From positions 123,432,817 through 123,496,816 of the forward strand of contig CM043958.1 in the NCBI GenBank assembly GCA_014529385.2: a stretch of 64,000 nt of DNA, read 5' to 3'. Positions within the stretch are counted from its first letter, which is position 1. Each line of letters begins with the position of its first letter. Shown here in pieces: positions 24,370-36,494 of this stretch. This stretch comes from Adiantum capillus-veneris. Taxonomy: Eukaryota > Streptophyta > Polypodiopsida > Polypodiales > Pteridaceae. A model generated the notes under the pieces. That model was given only the letters and a program-made list of their open reading frames with translations, made no database searches and was not told the DNA's origin. A program made the translations under genes and the position numbers.

Positions 24370-26382
24370 TGTCGTGTTGTGACACGTACATAGTGGGAAC
24401 GCATGCTACAAGAGTTATCTTGTAACTTTTTAGATACATAGTTATATTTTCTATAATGTACATATGCATATTTAAGTATAATAATATGCTTTTTATCTCA
24501 TCATATTATTTATCTCAGGGGTAACATATTCTTACTTTACCATAAGAAAATACTATGGGAAAAGCGTCAATAGCTCCACCTCTTTAACTTAGTGCAAAAA
24601 AAGCATTGATTCTTTATTTCTACTATCTCATTATCATCTCACACCTTAGCTAGATCCTATATCTAGGATAAACTCCAATATAGATATATTCTATATATTT
24701 TTTATATTTTTCTTATATTTCTTTTTAAGTAGCTACTAGGGGAGAATCAAATCCTAGTGGGACACTAAGTGGCATGATTTCAAAGATACACTTATTTTAA
24801 TGCATTATTACAAACATGATTACAAAGCTTTGTCAAGGAGCAATGTCATGCTTTCATATGGCATGAGGTGTCCTTTGGAATCAAATGAAAGTCTAAGCTA
24901 AGGGGACCACAGGAAGACTTTTGCTGCCAGAAATGGGCCCTATTTTGATGATTTTTTTACACAAGGTTCCAATCCGAATTGGAAAACGATTTTAAAAAGA
25001 AAATCATAGTGAGATGAATTTTCTGCCCATATTTTTACTTTTTTATTTGGAGCCACGGTTGAGGAGATATGGTCAAAATACTGGACCCCAGTCTGCCCAC
25101 ATCATGCAGGGACAGCTCATTTCCAACTTTTCCAATTTCTCTTCACACTGGCTCTTCTCTTCTTTTGTAAACCCTTGGGGGTTCCCTTCACCTATAAAAG
25201 GGGACCTCTTATTCCTTGAAAAGAACTCAAGCATTCAAGTCATTGATGAGAGGAATTCATGAGGGAGGGAGTAGTAATGCCCAATCGTACTTAATCATTA
25301 ACATAAGCCTAAGCCTACACTTTCTCCTAGACTCAAGACTAGCCATTCTTGCAACAAGCTAACCTTGGAAGATCAACTCTAATCAAAGAATTTCTTGCAC
25401 TTGGTATATCAATCAAAGTGGAATTATCCACTCTTCTTCTCTCTCCATCAATAATGGTGCCGAAGGGTTTGTCAAGTAAGATGTGTTCTACATTGATGTT
25501 TTCTTGATTTCTTGTTGTTTTCTTTTTCATCTCTAGTCGTACATATATATATATATCTAATCTCATCTCCTTAACCAAACCTATCTCTCTCTCTTAGTAA
25601 TTCATCCTCTGTACAAATTTTAGGTTCTCTTTACTACAGGTACATCTCTCCCCGCAGTATCCTTATTGCCCACAGGCAAGAATAGGGCTTGGGAGGGAAA
25701 CTTCTCATCTCTTCACTTCTCTCATATCTACATTTCTCACATACTATCCTAGATGAATAACCCACATGATGATAATTTCTATCGCTTTCACTCTGTACGA
25801 TCTATTAGAATTAACGTATGGATTACCCGTAAAATACACTTTCAACAACGTATAGTGTTTCTCTTTGGTCAGAAAGGCTCAATGAAATACTTCTTTCACG
25901 GGATCCCATCATACTACCTCTTATAGACTATAACTTTTCTTTTGATGTAAGCGTAGTTATCTTGCTATGAACCAAGAGGATTTGTATACACAATTAATCC
26001 CCAATCACTAGACAAAATATATATATTATGGTAAGCACAAAACTATAATTCCAAAGAACAATTCGTAGCCTATTTGGTCAGCCAAGATTGAATGCCATTA
26101 ACTCATCTATTAACCCTTTTATACTACCCATGATACGATATGACCATAGCTTTGATGTTTTCATCTTTGTGTTGTTTTGACATTCTCTTTTGTGTTCTTT
26201 CTTTGTGTGTGTGAGTGCAAGAGAGAAAGAGTGGGTCTTCTTTGATTGCACTTCTTTCCAAACCCTAGTCTTCATGGCATCTATGGTTTAACTCCTTCAT
26301 ATAGTTTTTGTTTGAGTTCTCTCACAAACTCTTGCAGCCATAAGCCCAGTGCTTTCCTGGCAAGACCGCAAATTTCTCGACA
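24370..26382 (+). repeat. 5' LTR of element B
   Basis: The first 1510 bases are duplicated at 28830-30373. The remainder (25880-26382) is assigned to the LTR by inference, because it ends ...CGACA a few bases before a PBS candidate. A TATA box lies at 25193-25200 in CCTATAAAAGGGG. The 5' end carries a short inverted repeat (GTGTC...GACAC). Confidence 0.65.
25193..25200 (+). promoter_or_regulatory. TATA box of element B LTR
   Basis: TATAAAAG within CACCTATAAAAGGGGACC, conserved in the other LTR at 29653-29660. Confidence 0.7.
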
Positions 26383-26388
26383 TAATTT

Positions 26389-26402
26389 TGGTGAACCCGA
26401 CG
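26389..26402 (+). other. Candidate primer-binding site of element B
   Basis: TGGTGAACCCGACG follows CGACA-TAATTT. The TGG start and position just before the ORF fit a tRNA primer site; the tRNA could not be identified. Confidence 0.45.
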
Positions 26403-26431
26403 TGAACAAGCCGAGGTGAGAGTATGTAAAT

Positions 26432-28634
26432 ATGGATAGCAAAGTGGAGCAGCTATATGCTGAAATGAAAGAGCTTGCAGACAGATGCAAATGGCTTGAA
26501 GAAGAAGATCGGATTCAAAAAGCGATTGAAAGCGCTAAGCAATCCGTATATAATGAGCTTAATATATTCGAAGGCTATGATCCAGAAGGATATCTTGAGT
26601 GCTATGTGACAGAGATGAAGCTTCAAGCAGTTCCAGAAGCTCGGACGATTGCAGCATTTGTTGAACTTGTGAGTGATGATTTCAAGCACCAAGTTCAAGA
26701 CTATGCAAGTATATATGCAAGCAACCGGGGTGAGTTTTCGACAGCTATAACACAGGTATGCTTGGAACATCAAGACCAAGAGATGGAGAAGAGTGGAAGT
26801 GGATGTGACCAGCTAGAGTTGGTGTCTCATGTAAGCCATGCAAGTGTCAACACATCCATACAGGCTAATTTAGAAGCAGTAATAGATGCATATCTTTTGC
26901 AAGATGAAAATTTATTGTATGCAGATGAAGCAGACATAGTGGAAGCTATTTATGCACGTTTGGGTCTTGTAACCTTTGTATCTCAAGATAATGACTCTCA
27001 TGATGCTATCCAAGCGCCTGAAACAACTCAAAGCGACTTAGAGGATGATGCAAACTCGTAGGCTATGATCGATGATTTGGACGCTCCTTTTGATTTGTTT
27101 GAAGATGCACATGAGTGTATATACAAGGATGAGGATGCTATGGTTTTGACAGAGGATGTGAAGGGAAAACAGGTGGATGACGGCTATATTAGTGATGTGC
27201 TACAATCTACTTTTGAGCAGATCTAGGAACTTTTACCAAGTTTAGAAGAGCCGGATACCTATGCTCAAGACATATACCAAGATGAAGAAGTCATTATCAA
27301 TGCTTTCCTATGCGAGTTTGATGCATGTGGTACTACCCAAATGGATATACCTAGCTACGAAAGTGCTAATTTAGAGGGGGTGACTAAAAATCTCTTCCTT
27401 TGTGAGTATAGCTCTGCTAGTAGCATTACGGATTGTGAAGTACCTTAGCTAGACGAGGCGGAAAAAGAGGAGTGCATTGACAGAGTAATATGTATGTCTT
27501 GTATATATGGGGTAACAGATGTGATGCAGATGACTCATGAAATTGTGCCTTATTTAGAGCTAGATGCAGTAAGCTTTCACAATTCCATGGTAGAGGAAGG
27601 TGTTATGCAAAGTTTGGAGTCTTCAGCAGCAGCTGATTTTGGATTGCCTATTCATGATGATGACGTTTTTGAAGTCGTGTTTGCAGGAATGACAGATGCA
27701 GATTCTCTGCATGAGGATTGGGGTTTTGCGGATGAAGCTATGAATCTTCAAGATTCACAAATCAAAGATAGAGAAATGTTTGGGAATGCTATACAGGTTG
27801 AAGTGACATCAGAGGATAGAGTAGAAGAGCAAGAAACCTCTTCGGATATGGTTTGCCATTGGGGTGATATTTCTGATCTGTGTGAAGATGCAAATAAAGA
27901 TGCTTGCCATAAAGTGCCTACTATAGAGGGTATGCAAACAATATCTGAGGCATAAAAGGGATTTAGGTCTTGTGTCACAGGGTATAAATTACAAGCAGGT
28001 TTGTGAGCATCTATCTGCTATGGATATGAAGGGTATACATGGTGATGCCTTGAAGCAAGAAGAGGATGCTAGCTCTATGCTGACACCAGAGTCATGTAAT
28101 GAAGAAGGGTTCTCCCTAGATGAGTGGAGACATGATTCATTTGAAGATAATTTAGGGATGGGTCAAAAAGGAAGAAGGGGTGAAGATATTGTGTCAGAGA
28201 CTAACTCCAAGGAGGTTTTTGAGCAGTCGGTTACAAGTGACCGGGAGCATACCTACCAAGATGATTTGGAAAGGGAATTAGACACCATATTTGAGAGGTA
28301 TGCAAAGTTTTATGATGTAAAGCTGGAGAGGTATTTGGTAAAAGGTGAGAGAATTGATGAGAGGTTTACCATGCATATTTAAGAGGTTTCTCTCGATGTT
28401 GAGAAAGGCTATCTAGAGGATTCTTTTGAGAATGCAGATTCAGACTTCTATGCGAAAGAGATACATATGGATTTAGAGGTTGGTGAGAAGGTTGAAGTGC
28501 AGTTTCAAAAATCTTTCGAGTATATTACAGGAAGCCTGGAAGTGTTTTTTGAAGAGGAGGATGAGGAACTTATGTCTCTTTGTCATGAAGATTTTGCGCA
28601 TAATGGAGATTTGTTACATATGTTTTGGAGATAG
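26432..28634 (+). pseudogene. Acidic gag-like ORF of element B, broken
   Basis: A start at 26432 opens a frame that continues through in-frame TAG codons at 27059, 27224 and 27446. It reaches TAA at 27953, shifts frame, continues past a TAA at 28380 and ends at TAG 28632. The original product would have had about 730 residues. Residues 1-120 resemble a Ty3-type gag start: a coiled-coil-like MDSKVEQLYAEMKELADRCK, then NIFEGYDPEGYLECYVTEMK and FVELVSDDFKHQVQDYA. The remainder is very rich in Asp and Glu and lacks zinc knuckle, protease, RT or integrase motifs. The family of the acidic part is unknown to me. Gag identity is inferred from the N-terminus and position. Confidence 0.6.
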
Positions 28635-28817
28635 ATGTATATAACAATTCCTTCTGATCCAAGAGGAATTAAAAGATGTGGAGAATCTCAATGCTTAGTA
28701 CAATACAAGTTTTTGAGTTACCCATATGATCCTGGAGGAGGTCATGGGATGACAGGGGATACAATTGCTTTCACAAGTTACCATGAGGCTGGCACATGCC
28801 GGAGGATGTGCAGGTTT

Positions 28818-28829
28818 AGAGGGGGTGGA
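28818..28829 (+). other. Polypurine tract of element B
   Basis: AGAGGGGGTGGA directly precedes the TGTCATGC that opens the right LTR. Confidence 0.75.
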
Positions 28830-29996
28830 TGTCATGCTGTGACACGTACATAGTGGGAATGCATGCTACAAGAGTTATCTTGTAACTTTTTAGATACATA
28901 GTTATATTTTCTATAATGTACATATGCATATTTAAGTATAATAATATGCTTTCTATCTCATCATATTATTTATCTCACGGGTAACCTATTCTTACTTTAC
29001 CATCAGAAAATACTATGGGAAAAGCGTCAATAGCTCCACCTCTTTAACTTGGGGCAAAAAAAGCATTGATTCTTTATTTCTACTATCTCATTATCATCTC
29101 ACATCTTAGCTAGATCCTATATCCAGGGTAAAATCCAATATATATATATTCTATGTATTTTTCATATTTTTCTTATATTTCTTTTTAAGTAGCTACTAGG
29201 GGGGAATCAAATCCTAGTGGGACACTAGGTGGCATGATTTCAAAGATACACTTATTTTAATGCATTATTGCAAACATGATTACAAAGCTTTGTCAAGGAG
29301 CAATGTCATGCTTTCATATGGCATGAGGTGTCCTTTGGAATCAAATGAAAGTCTAAGCTAAGGGGACCACAGGAAGACTTTTGCTGCCAGAAATGGACCC
29401 TATTTTGATGATTTTTTTACACAAGGTTCCAATCCGAATTGGAAAACGATTTTAAAATGAAAATCGTAGTGAGCTGAATTTTCTGCCTATATTTTTACTT
29501 TTTTATTTGGAGCCACGGTTGAGGAGATATGATCAAAATACTGGACCCCAGTCTGCCCACATCATGCAGGGACAGCTCATTTCCAACTTTTTCAATTTCT
29601 CTTCACACTGGCTCTTCTCTTCTTGTGTAAACCCTTGGGGGTTCCCTTCACCTATAAAAGGGGACCTCTTCTTCCTTGAAAAGAACTCAAGCATTCAAGC
29701 CATTGATGAGAGGAATTCATGGGAGGGAGTAGTAATACCAAATTGTACTTAGTTATTAACATAAGCCTAAGCCTACACTTTCTCCTAGACTCAAGACTAG
29801 CCATTCTTGCAACAAGCTAACCTTGGAAGATCAGCTCTAATCAAAGAAGGTCTTGCACTTGGTGTATCAATCAAAGTGGAATTATCCACTCTTCTTCTCT
29901 CTCCATCAATAATGGTGCCGAAGGGTTTGTCAAGTAAGATGTGTTCTACATTGATGGTTTCTTGATTTCTTGTTGTTTTCTTTTTAATCTCTAATC

Positions 29997-30031
<35 letters not shown>

Positions 30032-30373
30032 TATATATATATATATATATAATCTCATCTCCTTAACCAAACCTATCTCTGTCACTCTTAGTAATTCATC
30101 CTTATACAAAATTTAGGTTTTCTTTGCTACAGGTACATCTCTCCCCGCACTATCCTTATTGCCTACGGGCAAGAATAGGGCTTGGGAGGGAAACTTCTCA
30201 TCTCTTCACTTCTCTCATATCTACATTTCTCATATACTATCCTAGATGAATAACCCACAAGATGATAATTTCTATCGCTTTCACTTTGTACGGTCTTTTA
30301 GAATTAAAGTATGGATTAGCCGTAAAATACACTTTCAACAACGTATAGTGTTTCTCTTTGGCCCAGAAAGGCT
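28830..30373 (+). repeat. 3' LTR of element B, truncated
   Basis: Aligns with 24370-25879 with few substitutions. It has gained an AC and AT microsatellite at about 30000-30050, where the other copy has only a short AT run. It stops at GGCT, beyond which repeat R2 begins. Confidence 0.8.
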
Positions 30374-30380
30374 ATGGAGA

Positions 30381-30395
30381 CGTGTGTGTGTGTGC

Positions 30396-30479
<84 letters not shown>
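30381..30479. repeat. Compound (TG)n(AG)n microsatellite
   Basis: About 38 bases of TG followed by about 60 bases of AG, directly after TATGGAGACG. Confidence 0.95.
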
Positions 30480-30485
<6 letters not shown>

Positions 30486-30596
30486 TAGAGAGAGAGGAGA
30501 TGGAGAGCTTCAGAATGAGCCTTCATGCCTGCAAAATTGAGCCCAAATCAGTCCTACATGAGCAAAGTCGACCCCCCCGCTGCCCCCTTCCCTCCT

Positions 30597-30597
<1 letters not shown>

Positions 30598-30661
<64 letters not shown>
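30598..30661. repeat. (TG)n microsatellite
   Basis: About 64 bases of uninterrupted TG repeat. Confidence 0.95.
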
Positions 30662-30663
<2 letters not shown>

Positions 30664-30989
30664 TCTAGCTATTTTGGGAATAGAAACATGAATGGAGAAT
30701 GTGGCCAAGCTGCCTTGCATGAAAAAAATGTGGAGGTTTTTGGTCCATCCATACCTCCTAGTAGCCCACATAGCCTATCCCCCCTTGACTACACACCATT
30801 TTTCCACTTTGTTCCTTCCAAATGGTTAATTAGCTTGCTTTCGGAGGTATTTGGGACCCGCTTTGTGCAACTTGCAGGCTTTTGTGATTGAAAGGAAGGA
30901 ACTGTGCATGTGTCACAAATTGCCACATATGATTGCTAATGCAAAAGATGTTGAGAAAAGAGATCCAGAGGTATGGATTAAGCTTGTTT

Positions 30990-31190
30990 CCATGGCTGGG
31001 ATTGTTGGGGAAACATGTTGTGCTTGGCAATTCATTGTTCGATATGAATGCTGACTTTGGTACCCTTGCAAAAGCACACAAAGATCTTAGTCAACTTCCT
31101 ATCCAAAATGTAGTCTCTTGGAGCACATTGATTGCAGGTTATGCTAAGCGTAGCTATGGGCAAGGATTTGAATACGAAACTACAAGATAG
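30990..31190 (+). pseudogene. PPR-motif fragment in repeat R2
   Basis: Plus-strand frame with GKHVVLGNSLFDMNADFG and LPIQNVVSWSTLIAGYAK, almost identical to the R1 fragment and with the same PPR-like spacing. Stops at 31188-31190 shortly after the PPR-like segment, as R1 does, so the shared stop predates the spread of the repeat. Confidence 0.6.
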
Positions 31191-31793
31191 AAAGTTACAT
31201 GACCATGTCAAGGACTTGAATACCAAAGTGTTGTAGAGAAATTCAATTCATTATCTTGTTCTTGATTACCATGTATGTAGTAGAAAATGGAATATATTGG
31301 GGCAAGAATTGTGTCAACTCCCCACTATACTTCCGTATGGCACTCACTAGACCACGCACTAGCTACTTTTTTTAAAATTTTAACAAGTTCTCTTAGTACA
31401 AAGAGTTAGTAGCTGGTGTTTTCTTTTTCATTCATACCTCCTTCAAGAAGGCAAGTTTTTTTCGGTACAAATTGGTTACGTGAAAACATTACTCATAGGG
31501 TTAGTACTTTGTTTTGATGGAGAGTGTGCACGTGTGCGGCTTCACATAATCTTCTATGTATATCTTGAATTGTTTTTTACGTTTATAAAAAAAACTTATC
31601 AAGCAATTTACCCTTGTTATCCTATTTATAAATTGACTGCTATGACTTATAGAATAATTTACACATCAACTACTATGACATGGCCAACCAAGCAAGACTC
31701 ATTTTGCTATTTCTTTGTGTCAAGCATTACCAATGGCAGCAATTGTTAGGCAATAGTCACATGAAGCATTGTGAGAGTGAGCCAAAGTAAGTA

Positions 31794-31795
<2 letters not shown>

Positions 31796-31876
<81 letters not shown>
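31796..31876. repeat. Compound (TG)n(AG)n microsatellite
   Basis: TG repeat (about 39 bases) passing into AG repeat (about 42 bases). Confidence 0.95.
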
Positions 31877-31884
<8 letters not shown>

Positions 31885-31971
31885 ATGAGAATCAAGTTGA
31901 ATAGAATATGTGTAAGCATTTAAGAAGTAGTAACATATACAATTAATTATTCATAATCTTGAGCAGCAATA

Positions 31972-32028
31972 GCTATGGAGACGTGTGTGTGTGTGTGTGC
32001 ACGTGCGTGCGTGCGTGCGTGCATGCGT

Positions 32029-32108
<80 letters not shown>

Positions 32109-32235
32109 CTTTAGAATGAGCCTTCATGGCTACAAAATTGAGGCCAAATCAGTCTTCCATGAGCAAAGTCAACTCCCCCCCCTCTGTGTGTGTGTGTGTG
32201 TCCTCTAGCTATTTTGGGACTAGTAACATGACTAG
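31972..32235 (+). repeat. Second copy of the R2 left end
   Basis: Matches 30374-30692: TATGGAGACG, a TG/CG-TG-AG compound microsatellite (31982-32105), AGAATGAGCCTTCATG, a short TG tract and TCCTCTAGCTATTTTGGGA. Confidence 0.8.
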
Positions 32236-33998
32236 TCCAAGTGGAGAGTCTTACAAGATGACGAGCAAGTTTTTCGAGAAACAAAAGAAATGAGCTAGTC
32301 CTTCAATAAAGTTAGTTGTGAATTAGAGAGATTTAGGGAAAAGAGATGGTCGTAGAGAATGACAACGAAATAGAGATGGTCTCTACGTAGAGATGTTCCT
32401 CTATCTACGTGTATGTGGCGACCATTCCCCTCATCCACACATGAGCCACCTCGTACACTATGTGAAAAGACACAAGCTCAAAAGTAGCTTCTTTCCTACT
32501 AGTTGTGTCGAGATCTTCAGTCATTGAACCAAACCCAAAGGTCTATACTCTCACTCTCATCAACAATAAACACGATTATCAGAATCATCAAAATCTTTGA
32601 TGAGAGACACTGAACTGACTTGATCAGTATAGAGAGGATCATGAGTCAACAAAGCCCTTCTTCATCTTTGGGAACCACGACCAATTACCGGACTACATAA
32701 TTAAATGCCCTCATTGTTTGAGTATTTAAATTTTATGTATATGAGATATACACTTTGAACTAGCCAATAATGTGAAGTCATGATACTCTCATAAACGCTA
32801 AAACACATCTAGACTTTTCTTCACTGAAACTACAACAATTTTTTAAAAGAATGTTTCAAACTTGACCATAGCTATATTATTAAAAAAACCAAAATACCCT
32901 TGAAATTTGTGGAATTTCTCGAAATACCCCTCAAAATTTTAGAAACTCCCAATATACCCTTGCATCATTTTGGGATGTATTTGCCCCAATTTTAATAGAG
33001 TCTAATTATGACTATGGAGATCTATTTATAGTGTCTTAGATAAATTTATTCACCAATAAGCTCACAAATAGAGGCATTCGCATCCAAAAATAATGAACGA
33101 TTTCATCTCAAGAGGCCTCAATACCATCTTAAATACTAAATATATCATCTTTTATTGAGGATAATCAATCGTCCTATAAAGAGTTGCGAAAAAAGAAGAT
33201 TTTAGAGCTGTTGAAAGGTTAATTAGGGAATTTTGATACAATTGGAGTACATTTTGGGAATTTCTGGGTAAAGCTACTAGAATCGGTTTGCGGTGCCGTG
33301 GACCCATTCCGTCCGGCATCTCCGACATGCATGAGCGCCTTTTTTAAAATATATCGAGTTGCCGATTTTATATAAAACATTAAAAAAAATCTACAACAAG
33401 AACGTCTGGCCCCGTCGCACAAGCACTCAGATCTGCCATCATTGGCAATGGCGACTACCCATGTTAAAACAGGTCTTCACCACCGTGGATTGGTTTGAAC
33501 TATGATCATGAAGGCCATATGAGCTCTGTCATAACAATCAATATCTAATTCACCTAAATGATTTTCTAATGTTAAACTGATCGTTTAATATGGGGAAGTG
33601 CTAGGGGAGAAAAAGCTAGAATATTGGTTCAGCTAGCAGACTGGCCACAGTAGGGATCCAAAGGATGGAAAATAGGGATCCAAATAGGGGGGCGTCTGTA
33701 AAAGATCCATGTGAAACAATGGGCTTAAAAGACCCTAAGGTTCATTCCATTAAGTCTTCCAAAATGCTAAGGTTCCAAAAATTCAAAGGTTGTGTCCAAA
33801 GGTCAAACATTGGGGGAGTTGGATGCTTTGTCTGTGTCCCAAAAGTCTTTAGCAATCCCTACATAGGAGGGAGCGAGCCTTGCAAGTAGGGGATGAGAGA
33901 GAAACTCACACACACACACACAAGCTCCCCTTACACAAAGGGAATGAGGGATACATGTCAGCTCCCTAGCCCAGATGCCCACAAGGTGTACCCTATTC
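32236..33998. other. AT-rich intergenic DNA, no gene
   Basis: No domain-bearing frame. A 14-base palindrome TCTCTACGTAGAGA occurs at 32380-32393. Confidence 0.5.
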
Positions 33999-34330
33999 CT
34001 ATTGGATGGCCTTGGAGGTGGACCAATGAGAGGTAGGCTAGAGTAAATTTAGTTTAATTAATTTAAAAACACTTAATAAAAGAACCAATAAGAATTAAGA
34101 TCTCTAGAAGACTATTGGATAGTCTCCCAAGGGGACCAATGAGCATTCAGCATCCATATGGCTTGCCTGATTCCTATTGGCTAGGAGGCAAAGGGGTCCA
34201 ATGAGAATTTAGTTGAATTAAATAATTATCTAAAGCTCTCACAAAATGGGAAAGGGGGACACATGTTAGAATGCTATCAGTTATGCTGCTTAATTACCAT
34301 TGGCTAAGCCTGGGGAGGTCCAATAGGATG
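33999..34330. repeat. Four CCAAT-bearing short hairpins
   Basis: Four times a CTATTGG or CCATTGG is followed after about 15-20 bases by its complement CCAAT(G/A): at about 33999-34027, 34112-34143, 34173-34204 and 34298-34326. The loops share GG-rich sequence (for example GGGGACCAAT). Intervening blocks (about 60-125 bases) share AATTTAGTT-AATTAA patterns, so the whole looks like a diverged tandem array. Confidence 0.55.
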
Positions 34331-34398
34331 CTAGCAAGAGCAAATAGCAAGAGGGGTCGACCAAGAGAGAGAGGGGGGTGATTTTTGCAAGGCATTAT

Positions 34399-34429
<31 letters not shown>

Positions 34430-35330
34430 AATCTCATGTGTGAAGTAAAGAAGACTCTCTCCTTCTCAAGCTTTAATGGAAAGCTTATCACCTACTGCAA
34501 GCTTGTGAGAAGGAAGGCCTACACCAACAACCCTTGGCTTTGTGATGCAAATCCAACCAAGATCCAAGCTTCAATGCATGCTCATTTCCTCTACCATGCT
34601 AATTACTAGCTAAGCTATGCTAATATGAGTGATTATGTGAGGAGATGTACATCTTTCTCGTAAGAATACTCCTTCTTCCTCTCAATCTACTCTCATACCC
34701 CGCTAGCTCTCACCATCTTCGAAGGTGTGTGAGGTCTTGGGTCTAAGACCATGAGGGAATTGATGTTGTGTTTGATAAGTGTTTTGCGTAGTGCATGAAG
34801 TTTCCATCTTCATTGCACAAGCTAGTATTGAAGGAACACAAGAAATTGTATTGTAAAATGTCTCTCTTGATGGGAGAAACCATAATACAAAGCCTTTTGG
34901 AGGGGGACCGGCTCCATGCAAATCCGGTCCTCAACTGTTGTCAATTGCTTAATTTCTCTCTCTTTTGAAGTATTGTTCATGCTATCTAAGTAGGTGTTCT
35001 GTTTTTTGTTGCTCTCTCCACCCAAGCACTCTTGTTAATCTCATTAGGAATCTATTCTAATGAAATGCTCACTATGTTCATGCTATTTTCTGCTACACAC
35101 AAGTTACTAGGCCATTAAATGTTACAAACTCCTTCTGAAATTGATGATATTTGAAAAGCTATCATTGGGAACCTGTTAAAACCAGTCTACGCCGACGCAG
35201 ACTAGTTTCGACAAGTTTCACAAGAGAGAGGGCAGCTTTGCTAGCTTACAACTGGTCGAGATCTTACATGAATACCATCATCAAGTTAATGCATCCTTCT
35301 AGTGCGTGCCTGCTGGGTATGGCTGCCCAT
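34331..35330. other. No gene recognised
   Basis: Contains a short AC repeat at about 34400-34423; otherwise no recognised feature. Confidence 0.5.
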
Positions 35331-36073
<743 letters not shown>

Positions 36074-36127
36074 TATTTCTAGATTCTATCTAACGAGGGA
36101 ATTTTCATTCATTTCCTCACACCGGGG

Positions 36128-36494
36128 ATGGCGGTGTCTACATCGACTTTGGTGGCTTCTTCACGCGAATGCATCGATGTGTCCACAACCAACTGCAGGA
36201 CACCATCAGGGCCGCCATATATGCCTATTGCCTCTGCTAAGCAACTCACTTTTGACCAGCCGGTGAGGCAAGTTCTTCTTGAGGGAGTTCCATCGATGAA
36301 TTTCTACTTTGCAGACGAAGCCAACCAGATACCCCCCCAAAAGGTCGGAGCTTTCTAATAAGCATATCTACATAAGCTTCACTCCATCCAAAAGCTCCTC
36401 TCTCACTTCTATCCTTGGCAACATCCACCAACAATGCGTTCAATTGACCTTTGATGTTGTCGATGACAAAGTGGGATTCGCTATGTTAGGTTGA
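36128..36494 (+). pseudogene. C-terminal fragment of a nepenthesin-like aspartyl protease
   Basis: One frame contains VPSMNFYFADEANQIPP and stops at 36358. A second, shifted frame contains SSLTSILGNIHQQ and FDVVDDKVGFAMLG, ending at 36494. Together they match the order at the C-terminus of plant pepsin-like (A1, nepenthesin/TAXi_C) proteases. There, a segment like VPxLxFHFxxGADxxLPPxN precedes SILGNxQQQ and YDxxxxRxGFA. Neither catalytic DTG/DSG site is present, and the two parts need a frameshift to join, so this is a relic. The ATG at 36128 is not supported as a true start. Confidence 0.5.

Larger units (their letters stand above)
24370..30373 (+). mobile_element. Non-autonomous LTR element B with long LTRs
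   Basis: Starts TGTCGTGTTGTGACACG. About 1.5 kb at 24370-25879 is repeated at 28830-30373. A TGG-initiated PBS candidate at 26389, preceded by GACA, and a gag-like ORF starting 40 bases later suggest that the true left LTR runs to about 26382. That would make the LTR about 2.0 kb and the right copy truncated. The interior holds one decayed acidic ORF and no pol. The element sits in the 5' LTR of element A. The right flank is repeat R2 and not the remainder of A, so a deletion or rearrangement removed the end of B and the rest of A's LTR. Confidence 0.75.
30374..31970 (+). repeat. Repeat family R, copy 2 (carries PPR-like relic)
   Basis: The left part (TATGGAGACG, TG/AG microsatellite, CAGAATGAGCCTTCATG, second TG tract, TCCTCTAGCTATTTTGGGA) is repeated at 31972-32235. 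The middle (30697-30880, with GAGAATGTGGCCAAG) recurs at 37093-37265. The core (30968-31737) matches R1. Past GTGTCAAGC (31737) it continues without the element A insertion. It is the most complete copy of the family in the window. Confidence 0.75.

Noticed and set aside
30335-30771. Several frames of Cys-Val, Arg-Glu, Ser-Leu or His-Thr repeats
   Set aside because: All are translations of TG/AG microsatellites.
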